A DNA stretch of 6,192 bases from Ghiorsea sp. (lineage in GTDB: Bacteria > Pseudomonadota > Zetaproteobacteria > Mariprofundales > Mariprofundaceae), in NCBI GenBank assembly GCA_021772875.1, contig JAJFLD010000078.1, positions 1 to 6,192 on the forward strand, written 5' to 3'. The position numbers and the translations under genes were made by a program. The notes beneath the pieces are model-generated. The model saw only the letters and a program-made list of their open reading frames with translations. It had not been told where the DNA came from and made no database searches. Below, in pieces: positions 1 through 5,496 of this stretch; within the stretch, counting starts at the first letter, position 1, and each line of letters starts with the position of its first letter.

Positions 1-525
1 ACTTGGATTGATGAATCCGGACAACTGCATGTTTTAGGCTTAACACTTGGGCAAAGTACTGTTCGCGATGCTGAACTCGCTTTACGTAGCCGCGCTGATG
101 CTGCCATTTTTATGTATCCCATCGCTTCCACAAACACACAAACGCGCTTCAACCTCGCACTTGAAGCCTACTTTCCTTCTATTGCCGACCACAGTAAAGT
201 ATTACTCAAACTTGATATTGATAGGGAACAACTTGAAAGCATGCGCCAGCGAAGCACATCACCACGCATGTACCCCAATGGTGTCGCACGCAGAAACTTA
301 GCCTCTGAAGATATTCTACTCGTTCAAACACTTACAATTAATACCTTAACACTCATTCCAAGTGTCAAAATAGGTGAGGATGTTTTGCGTGCTCAATTTG
401 GCCAGCCCGAAAGTACACAACAGCTTGATGATCATACAACCGTATATACCTTTCCAAAATTAGGGCTTATTGCCACCATTAAATCCGATGGAAAAGATGA
501 GCTTGTTTTTTCAAACCCTAAATAA
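1..525 (+). CDS. Unrecognised envelope protein, 5'-truncated; paralog of the gene at 1019-1705
   Basis: The reading frame is open from base 1 to the TAA at 523-525, giving 174 residues; the start lies outside the window. I do not recognise the family. The visible part begins at the conserved core (TWIDESGQLHVLGLTLGQST), so an N-terminal membrane anchor or signal like that of the second copy is probably missing. The protein shares blocks in the same order with the product of 1019-1705: LHVLGL against LSILGL, LEAYF in both, YPNGVARRN against FPNDVIRTN, QFGQP against QFGEP, FPKLGL against FPTIGL, and SDG near the end. It ends shortly after the last block, while the other copy runs about 20 residues further. 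No cysteine pair, enzyme motif or metal site is visible. Coding is certain because of the conserved paralogy; function is unknown. Confidence 0.85.
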   Translation, partial: TWIDESGQLHVLGLTLGQSTVRDAELALRSRADAAIFMYPIASTNTQTRFNLALEAYFPSIADHSKVLLKLDIDREQLESMRQRSTSPRMYPNGVARRNLASEDILLVQTLTINTLTLIPSVKIGEDVLRAQFGQPESTQQLDDHTTVYTFPKLGLIATIKSDGKDELVFSNPK

Positions 526-533
526 ACCATAAA

Positions 534-559
534 AAAAGGCGAACTATTGGCCGCCTTTT
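534..559 (-). terminator. Rho-independent terminator of the DUF2892 gene, possibly bidirectional
   Basis: AAAAGGCG (534-541) and CGCCTTTT (552-559) form an 8-bp stem around a 10-base loop. On the minus strand the stem is followed by a run of seven T (bases 531-537 read in reverse), the classic layout downstream of the minus-strand gene ending at 578. On the plus strand the 3' arm supplies only four T before AAG, so termination of the gene ending at 525 would be weaker. It sits between two convergent genes. Confidence 0.8.
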
Positions 560-577
560 AAGAACTTACAGTAAAAA

Positions 578-793
578 TTAATGACCGCGTGGATCAGCTT
601 CTTCAACAGTTTCTTTACCAATAATTGAATAGATTGGGCAAAAACTTAGTGCGCTTGTCGCAATAAGGAAAACACCAACAATCATCAAAATTGTGCCTGT
701 AAGGCCAAAATCGCCCAACCAACCAATAAAGAATATAGCAATACCGAAAACAATTCTTAATGTCCGATCAACTGTCCCAACATTTTCTTTCAT
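578..793 (-). CDS. DUF2892 (YgaP transmembrane-domain-like) small inner-membrane protein
   Basis: A 71-residue protein. It opens with MKENVGTVDRTLRIVFG, close to the usual start of DUF2892 proteins (N-V-G-x-x-D-R-x-x-R). Two hydrophobic helices follow, about residues 12-27 and 31-50, and then a CPIYSIIG motif at about residues 52-59 matching the family's C-P-x-Y-x-x-x-G signature. The family is the same as the membrane part of E. coli YgaP, but no rhodanese domain is attached here. Many proteobacteria carry stand-alone copies of this kind, and their role is not established. A very strong ribosome binding site (GGAGGAGAGG on the minus strand, complement of 799-808) precedes the ATG at 793. The gene has its own promoter and terminator, so it is an independent unit inserted in the opposite orientation between two paralogs. 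Confidence 0.92.
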   Translation of the reverse strand: MKENVGTVDRTLRIVFGIAIFFIGWLGDFGLTGTILMIVGVFLIATSALSFCPIYSIIGKETVEEADPRGH

Positions 794-866
794 ATCAACC
801 TCTCCTCCTCATTAAAAACACCCTCAAGCTGTAAAGCTTTTTGGTATCCATTTTAATTTTGAGCGT

Positions 867-881
867 ATTATACCGTATAAT
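867..881. promoter_or_regulatory. Symmetric -10 element with TATAAT on both strands
   Basis: ATTATAC-C-GTATAAT is a perfect inverted repeat with 7-base arms and a single central base. It places a consensus TATAAT on the minus strand (867-872) and another on the plus strand (876-881). The minus-strand copy has a good -35. The plus-strand copy has only a poor -35 candidate (TTAATT at 853-858, 17-base spacer). If used, it would start the transcript of the gene at 1019 near 888, with a leader of about 130 bases. No better plus-strand promoter was found in 794-1018. Confidence 0.45.
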
Positions 882-895
882 GCCTTGCCTGCCAA
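867..895 (-). promoter_or_regulatory. Sigma70-type promoter of the DUF2892 gene
   Basis: Read on the minus strand, TTGGCA (complement of 890-895) is followed by a 17-base spacer and a perfect TATAAT (complement of 867-872). The predicted start near 860 gives a leader of about 67 bases before the ATG at 793. The -35 matches consensus at 5 of 6 positions and the -10 at 6 of 6. The leader contains a small inverted repeat, AAGCT-GTAA-AGCTT at 826-839 on the plus strand, of unknown meaning. Confidence 0.75.
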
Positions 896-976
896 CTTTT
901 CTCTTTACCCATACTATAGGCATGAAATCACTTGCTGAACAGAATCATAATGGCAGCATTCACTTGTCTTGTTGAC

Positions 977-992
977 GGCATATTACTATGCC
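977..992. repeat. Short inverted repeat upstream of the second paralog
   Basis: GGCATA (977-982), loop TTAC, TATGCC (987-992): a perfect 6-bp inverted repeat ending 26 bases before the ATG at 1019 and just ahead of its ribosome binding site. It could be an operator, a leader hairpin or chance. There is no T-run after it, so it is not a terminator. Confidence 0.4.
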
Positions 993-1018
993 AACCAGAT
1001 AAAAAATAAGGAGCACCC

Positions 1019-1705
1019 ATGTCAACCAAATGGATTTATCGCCTAGGCGCGGGGCTTATCGTAGCGGCCATATTCTACATCGCTTTCCCCAATTCAGAGC
1101 CCAACCCTAGGCCACCCCAATGGGACATTCATGTTCAGGGTGATACCTTATCCATCTTAGGCTTAGTGATGTCCAAGAGCGTGCTTGAAGATGCAATAAA
1201 GGCAACCAAAGTCACACCTGACATTGCCCTTTTTACGACTCGACAAAAACAAAATCAACCTGAACCAGCCATGCATTTAGAGGCATACTTCGAAGATGTT
1301 TTTGATGAGGATGACCGTATTATTATTGGTTTAGAAGAAAATATCGCCTCTCTACGTCAAATCAAGCACGAAGGTTATCAGCCTGAATTGTTTCCCAATG
1401 ATGTGATTCGCACCAATATTCGTGAGCAACATATTCCTCACCTACTCACCTTACCTATCCGTAGTATCACTATCATTGCTGGGAGCCCTGTAGACTTAGA
1501 AGCCTTTAAAACGCAATTTGGTGAGCCTGATAAAATGATCTCGGATGGACAAGGCAATGCCCACTTCCTTTTCCCAACAATTGGTTTGGACTTCATCCAA
1601 CCTTCTGATGGGTTGCAAGTATTACAATTTGTCGCCCCAGACCTGTTTGACGCAGAACTCCTACAACCGCTACTTCAATCCATATCGGATAACAAAAGGC
1701 CATGA
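1019..1705 (+). CDS. Unrecognised membrane-anchored envelope protein; paralog of the gene at 1-525
   Basis: A 228-residue protein. A TAAGGAG ribosome binding site (1007-1013) lies 5 bases before the ATG. The N-terminus has a positively charged start and one hydrophobic stretch (about residues 8-23), then a Pro/Asn-rich segment (PNSEPNPRPPQ). It therefore looks like a signal-anchored protein with its body in the periplasm. The soluble part repeats, in order, the blocks of the truncated upstream protein: LSILGL, a D-x-A-x-F motif, LEAYF, FPNDVIRTN, QFGEP, FPTIGL and SDG. I recognise no named domain, and there are no cysteines for heme or disulfides. The stop codon overlaps the start of the TauE-like gene by 4 bases (ATGA, 1702-1705), so the two are very probably co-translated. 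That suggests work with the membrane protein, perhaps in metal or oxidase maturation; this is inference from position only. Confidence 0.88.
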   Translation: MSTKWIYRLGAGLIVAAIFYIAFPNSEPNPRPPQWDIHVQGDTLSILGLVMSKSVLEDAIKATKVTPDIALFTTRQKQNQPEPAMHLEAYFEDVFDEDDRIIIGLEENIASLRQIKHEGYQPELFPNDVIRTNIREQHIPHLLTLPIRSITIIAGSPVDLEAFKTQFGEPDKMISDGQGNAHFLFPTIGLDFIQPSDGLQVLQFVAPDLFDAELLQPLLQSISDNKRP

Positions 1706-2508
1706 TAACTATGCTCGCAGCGGCATTTCTCATTGGTTTTTTGGGAAGTATGCATTGCGTTGGCATGTGCGGCGGGCTTGTCACCACACTAAGTATGGCT
1801 AGGCCACATATTTGGTGGTCAGGTTTATTGAGTTACCAATTGGGGCGCACTGCCACCTACACATTTTTAGGCCTTATTGCAGGCATGGTTGGCATAGCCA
1901 TTACCCAAGTGCCATGGTTTGCAGATATGCAGCGCGGCATGACCATTGCCGCAGGCATTTTAATGATTGTCTTTGGCCTAAACTTGGCAGGTTGGTTGGC
2001 CGACCCTTTTGTGCGTTTGATGGCAAAGTTCACCCACCTCATTGGCTTAAAACGCTGGGTTTATGCCGCAAGCACCAGCCGCATGCCAATGAGCTGGTTT
2101 ATGGTCGGTTTATTTAATGGTTTACTGCCCTGTGGTTTGGTCTATGCAGGTTTAGCCTTAAGCCTAACGGCAGAAAACATTGCGCTCTCCGCAGGTATGA
2201 TGTTTGCTTTTGGTCTTGGCACTGTGCCTGCAATGATGCTTGTACCCATAGTGTTAAAATCTGCAACACCCACAACACGTGGCTGGGTGCTTAAAATCGC
2301 CGCCATACTTTTAATTCTACTTGGTGTCTTCACCATGATTCGCGGCGGCTCATTGATGCATTCCCTACATGATATGAAAAACATGGAAGGCATGAATCAC
2401 GATACCATGAACCATAACATGCCGCACCATATGCAAAACATGCACAGGGAACAAAATCACATCAACCAAGATGATATGAATATGGATGACATGGATATGA
2501 AGCCATGA
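1702..2508 (+). CDS. TauE/SafE-like (COG2836, DsbD_2-type) membrane protein with a Met/His-rich C-terminal tail
   Basis: A 268-residue polytopic membrane protein, probably with six helices. The hallmark motifs of the COG2836 branch are present: GSMHCVGMCGG at residues 15-25 in the first helix, and NGLLPCGLVY at residues 139-148 opening the second half. These are the equivalent Cys/Pro positions of the two half-repeats. Relatives are annotated as sulfite exporter TauE/SafE or cytochrome biogenesis transmembrane proteins, and often sit beside cbb3 oxidase assembly genes (ccoG/H/I/S); sulfite export is not a safe call for this branch. Residues 215-268 form a hydrophilic tail with 12 Met, 8 His and 7 Asp, including MNHDTMNHNMPHHM, resembling copper-binding tails of periplasmic copper proteins. 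The ATG overlaps the previous stop (ATGA) and lacks its own clear ribosome binding site, so translation is probably coupled. A start at Met4 (1711), 11 bases after AAGG, is an alternative. Confidence 0.9.
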   Translation: MITMLAAAFLIGFLGSMHCVGMCGGLVTTLSMARPHIWWSGLLSYQLGRTATYTFLGLIAGMVGIAITQVPWFADMQRGMTIAAGILMIVFGLNLAGWLADPFVRLMAKFTHLIGLKRWVYAASTSRMPMSWFMVGLFNGLLPCGLVYAGLALSLTAENIALSAGMMFAFGLGTVPAMMLVPIVLKSATPTTRGWVLKIAAILLILLGVFTMIRGGSLMHSLHDMKNMEGMNHDTMNHNMPHHMQNMHREQNHINQDDMNMDDMDMKP

Positions 2509-2526
2509 AAATAGCGGTCTATTAAT

Positions 2527-2637
2527 ATGTGGTGGGTTGGCTTGATTGAGCTGGGTTTATTTCTTCTTCTGGCTATCATCGTCGCCTGGGTATTCTTTAA
2601 GCCCGTAAAAAACAAAGATAAAAATAATGAGAAATAA
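2527..2637 (+). CDS. 36-residue single-pass membrane peptide, unrecognised
   Basis: ATG at 2527, TAA at 2635-2637. The peptide starts MWWVGLIELGLFLLLAIIVA, forming one hydrophobic helix to about residue 24, then a Lys/Asn-rich tail (KPVKNKDKNNEK) that should stay in the cytoplasm by the positive-inside rule. It begins 18 bases after the stop of the TauE-like gene and has no good ribosome binding site. A six-codon reading frame, overlapping the previous stop at 2505 and ending one base before this ATG, could deliver ribosomes by coupling. The size and topology resemble the small cbb3 oxidase subunit CcoQ or assembly factor CcoS, which fits COG2836 gene neighbourhoods, but the sequence lacks the motifs I would expect of CcoS, so neither name is assigned. 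The coherent hydrophobic and charged pattern supports coding; its shortness keeps confidence moderate. Confidence 0.55.
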   Translation: MWWVGLIELGLFLLLAIIVAWVFFKPVKNKDKNNEK

Positions 2638-2678
2638 CATCATTCGTAATTGTTATAAAAACTGACTAAACTTGCACC

Positions 2679-3045
2679 GCGAAGTGGCTCGGGTGGTCGC
2701 GCTTCACCTTTTGGGTGTAACGAGGAAAGTCCGGGCTGCAAAGAGTAGGATGCTGGATAACTTCCAGTGAGGGAAACCTTAGGAAAGTGCCACAGAGACT
2801 AAACCGCCTAATCTTTTTTAGGTAAGGGTGAAAAGGTGCGGTAAGAGCGCACCGCTTTGTTTGGTGACAAATGAAGGCTTAGGTAAACCCCATCCGCAGC
2901 AAGACCAAATAGGGAGTCGTTAAGCGTTACTCGCGCGTGGCTTCGGGTAGGTTGCTTGAGGCTGCTGGCAACAGTATGCCCAGATGAATGATCATCACTT
3001 CTTATGTTTAAGAAGTACAGAACCCGGCTTATAGAGCCACTTCGC
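2679..3045 (+). ncRNA. rnpB: RNase P RNA, bacterial type A (M1 RNA)
   Basis: The catalytic RNA of RNase P, which removes 5' leaders from tRNA precursors. Conserved segments are unmistakable: GAGGAAAGTCCGGGCT (2722-2737), AAACCGCC, GGTAAGGGTGAAA, GGTGCGGTAAGAGCGCACC, AGATGAATGAT and ACAGAACCCGGCTTAT. Ends were set by helix P1, GCGAAGTGGCTC (2679-2690) with GAGCCACTTCGC (3034-3045), 12 bp. P2 pairs 2692-2698 with 2990-2996 using two G-U pairs. P3 closes CACC-TTTT-GGGTG, P8 closes CTGG/CCAG, and P12 is CCTAA/TTAGG. The P6 pseudoknot can pair GAGTA (2743-2747) with TACTC (2928-2932). An extra hairpin after P2, ACTTCTTA-TGTT-TAAGAAGT (2997-3016), corresponds to P19, which E. coli lacks. Length is about 367 nt (E. 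coli 377). The L15 loop lacks the usual GGU. No strong promoter is apparent: TAAACT at 2667-2672 is a possible -10 with a weak -35. No T-rich terminator follows. Confidence 0.97.
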
Positions 3046-3071
3046 ACATTTTGACTTTAAGAGGGGAACAC

Positions 3072-5489
3072 ATGCTTAAACTGTTCAAAATTTTATCGAG
3101 TTTGGTTATTTTTATCTTATTGGCATTATTGGCCATACCATTCTTTGTTGATGTGAATGATTACAAACCTGAAATTAAACAAGCCGTATTTGATGCCACA
3201 GGTCGGCAGCTTGATATCGAACATATTAAACTATCCCTTTTCCCTTGGGTTGGTATCACTTTAAAAAATGCCCGCTTAGAAAATGCGCCTGAGTTTGAAC
3301 AGCCTTATATGTTGAGCGTTAAGTCCATTGATGTGCAAGTGGAATTGATGCCCTTGTTTAACAAAGAAGTAGAAATTAAACGTTTTGAACTGGATACCCC
3401 TATCGTTTGGTTGACCCAGAAAGAAGATGGCCGCAACAACTGGAGCAGTGTATCGCAAACCTCTGCCCAAGCCGCAGTACAGAATCCACAGAGCCCTCCA
3501 ACTGCCAACAGCACCGACACAGAAAACACACAAGCTCCGCAACAAAAAACGCCTGCACAAGCCAGCTCACTGCCACTGGCCTTCAAAGCTAAACTATTAC
3601 AACTCAATCATGGGCAAATCATTTGGTCGGACAAAAGCAAAGGTGATATTCATCTCAATGATATCACACTCGCCATCACCGACTTACAACTCCAACAACC
3701 CATTACTTTGGATTTATCTGCCAAAGTGGGCAATGACAACATCAATATGCACGCCAAAGTTGGGCCCGTGCTTGATTTGGCCAAACTGGATTTGGCCAAA
3801 CTACCCATCTTAGCACAGCTCACCAGTAACAAATTAAACCTCGCCCCATTTGCACCATGGTTGCCTCAACTCGAAGCCGAGCAAGAGCAGCAATTTGGTA
3901 TGATGTCTGATACCAACCTAAACATGGATATTTCTGTAGAGCAACATGCCGATGCGATGATTTTAAGCACAGGTTCATTACAAATTCAAAATAAAAACAC
4001 ATTGAAAACATCATGGAAACTCAATAGCCATGCACTCAAATCTGTACAACTTCAAACATTCAAACTCGGCATTGATGATGTGGATGTCTTGTCCATGTCG
4101 GGAAAAATAAAAAGCCTGAAAAATCACCCTCGTTTTGAAGCAAGCATTGAAACAAGCAAACTCCAGCGCATTTGGCTCAATAAGTTTGTCCCATCTTTAG
4201 AAGAGCTCTACAAAAACCACCCTAAACCTTGGCAGAGCATTAAACTCGCAACCTTTATTGCCGGTGATGCAGACATCATTGAAATTCGTAACCTACAATT
4301 GGAAATGGATGATGAACCACTGCAAATCTCAGGCGATATTGCTTTAGGCAAAGCTCCAGACATTCAGCTTAGAATAACCACCAATGCATTGCATTTGGAC
4401 CCTTGGATCCCCCAAGGTAATCATGACAAAACTGCTGCTCCGTCAACCCAAGCAACACCGCCTACCTCGGCAAATGGTACAGCAACTGAACAAACCAGCA
4501 CATCACAGCCCGTGCCAAGCACAATACCCGAAGAGATTGAGCCTGATCTCACCTTTCTTAAATCGTGGTATCTTTCTGTGCAGCTTCATGCCAAAGCTAT
4601 TCATGTGATGACACTGCAACTGGATCAACTGCGCATGACCCTAAGTGCTGAAAAAGGTGTGGTGCGTCTGAACCCATTAAGTTTTGCTATTGAAGATGGT
4701 AAGGTGACTGAAAACCTAACCCTTTATGCCAACCAATACCCTGTAACGTGGTCGGAATCCGTACGTATGACGGGTATTTCAGTGCAACCCATTCTCAAAG
4801 CAGTGGCTGATTTTGATCAACTCTCAGGTATCACCCAACTCAACACCGATTTAACAGGCAGTGGTTTGCTGCCCCATAATATTATCCGCAGCCTAAAGGG
4901 GCGTGGTAATTTTTTATTTGAAGATGGGCAATTTAAAGGTGTTGATATTGCCAAAAGCATTCGCAAACTCACCAAAGCTGAGCCTCAAGAACAAAGCAGC
5001 ACTGACTTTGCGCAAATGCAAGGCAGCTTCAACATCAGTGATGCCATACTCACCAACAATGACTTGTATATGGCATCACCATTGTTCCGCCTAACAGGCA
5101 AAGGCAAACTTTTCCTAGAGCCATTGGCAATTGATTATCAGGTGCGACCACGTTTGATACAATCTCTGCAAGGGCAAGGTGGCGATGCCATCAAAAAAGG
5201 TGTGGTCGTGCCACTGCATATCAGTGGCCCCTTTGATAATTTGGACATTTCAGTCCAAATGGACAAAGCATCCGTTTTAGAAAGTGCTGCTGCCATCAAC
5301 GCAGCTTCAGGCAATAAAATTGGTGGCGTTGGTGGGCAAATCCTCGACCAAGGGTTTGTCAAAACACGCGAAGAACAAAAGCAGAAATTAGCTGAAAAAC
5401 TTGCGCTTGAAAAAGAAAAAGCCCGTGAAAAAGCACAGCAACAGGTAAAAGACAAACTTCAAAATGCATTCAAAGGTTTTAAATTCTAG
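3072..5489 (+). CDS. AsmA-family envelope protein
   Basis: 805 residues from the ATG at 3072, chosen because AAGAGGGG (3059-3066) is 5 bases upstream; an in-frame TTG at 3051 would place this site inside the gene. A signal-anchor helix spans about residues 9-26. It is followed by the AsmA start signature FFVDVNDYKPEI, then TGRQLDIEHIKLSLFPW. The C-terminal AsmA domain covers about residues 575-745 (GITQLNTDLTGSGLLPHNII, GNFLFEDGQFKGVDIAKSIR, GKLFLEPLAIDYQVRPRL). AsmA proteins are inner-membrane-anchored periplasmic proteins of the bridge-like lipid-transport type, linked to outer-membrane lipid and protein homeostasis. Two Pro/Thr/Gln/Ser-rich linkers (about 129-163 and 449-488) divide the chain. 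The end (about 764-805) is a Lys/Glu/Gln-rich helix of coiled-coil type (REEQKQKLAEKLALEKEKAR). It lies 26 bases after rnpB and 7 before the YciO gene. Family membership is sure; the specific paralog is not. Confidence 0.92.
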   Translation: MLKLFKILSSLVIFILLALLAIPFFVDVNDYKPEIKQAVFDATGRQLDIEHIKLSLFPWVGITLKNARLENAPEFEQPYMLSVKSIDVQVELMPLFNKEVEIKRFELDTPIVWLTQKEDGRNNWSSVSQTSAQAAVQNPQSPPTANSTDTENTQAPQQKTPAQASSLPLAFKAKLLQLNHGQIIWSDKSKGDIHLNDITLAITDLQLQQPITLDLSAKVGNDNINMHAKVGPVLDLAKLDLAKLPILAQLTSNKLNLAPFAPWLPQLEAEQEQQFGMMSDTNLNMDISVEQHADAMILSTGSLQIQNKNTLKTSWKLNSHALKSVQLQTFKLGIDDVDVLSMSGKIKSLKNHPRFEASIETSKLQRIWLNKFVPSLEELYKNHPKPWQSIKLATFIAGDADIIEIRNLQLEMDDEPLQISGDIALGKAPDIQLRITTNALHLDPWIPQGNHDKTAAPSTQATPPTSANGTATEQTSTSQPVPSTIPEEIEPDLTFLKSWYLSVQLHAKAIHVMTLQLDQLRMTLSAEKGVVRLNPLSFAIEDGKVTENLTLYANQYPVTWSESVRMTGISVQPILKAVADFDQLSGITQLNTDLTGSGLLPHNIIRSLKGRGNFLFEDGQFKGVDIAKSIRKLTKAEPQEQSSTDFAQMQGSFNISDAILTNNDLYMASPLFRLTGKGKLFLEPLAIDYQVRPRLIQSLQGQGGDAIKKGVVVPLHISGPFDNLDISVQMDKASVLESAAAINAASGNKIGGVGGQILDQGFVKTREEQKQKLAEKLALEKEKAREKAQQQVKDKLQNAFKGFKF
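3771..3800 (+). repeat. 15-bp in-frame tandem duplication inside the AsmA gene
   Basis: CTTGATTTGGCCAAA (3771-3785) is followed at once by CTGGATTTGGCCAAA (3786-3800), differing at one silent base. The protein therefore reads LDLAK twice (LDLAKLDLAKLP). It looks like a recent slippage duplication that keeps the frame and the alternating pattern of a beta strand. Confidence 0.8.
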
Positions 5490-5496
5490 GACTATC

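Noticed and set aside
47..301. Plus-strand frame with a leading hydrophobic stretch that looks like a signal peptide
   Set aside because: It is out of frame with the conserved paralog sequence running from 1 to 525, which explains the same bases.
826..842. Small hairpin AAGCT-GTAA-AGCTT followed by T residues, as a plus-strand terminator
   Set aside because: The stem is only 5 bp with little GC, and no plus-strand gene ends nearby; a much better terminator is at 534-559.
973..1003. TTGACG with GATAAA as a promoter for the gene at 1019
   Set aside because: The spacer is 19 bases and the predicted start would fall in the ribosome binding site.
1702..2508. Calling the membrane protein a sulfite exporter
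   Set aside because: The GSMHCVGMCGG and LLPCGLVY motifs belong to the COG2836 branch, and the Met/His tail points to metal handling; no sulfur-metabolism gene is nearby.
2808..3047. Minus-strand open frame of 79 codons
   Set aside because: It lies entirely inside rnpB, whose structure explains the sequence.
3051..3071. Upstream TTG start that would add seven residues to the AsmA protein
   Set aside because: The AAGAGGGG ribosome binding site is correctly spaced for the ATG at 3072 and would lie inside the longer version; the AsmA signal-anchor begins normally at the ATG.
3276..3607. Minus-strand open frames with many Cys and Leu
   Set aside because: They are antisense to the AsmA gene, have no ribosome binding site, and their composition follows from the Gln/Pro/Ala-rich linker on the other strand.
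5464..5496. Earlier in-frame ATG for the YciO gene
   Set aside because: The added 11 residues lie within the end of the AsmA gene and do not resemble YciO; the start at 5497 gives the usual family length.
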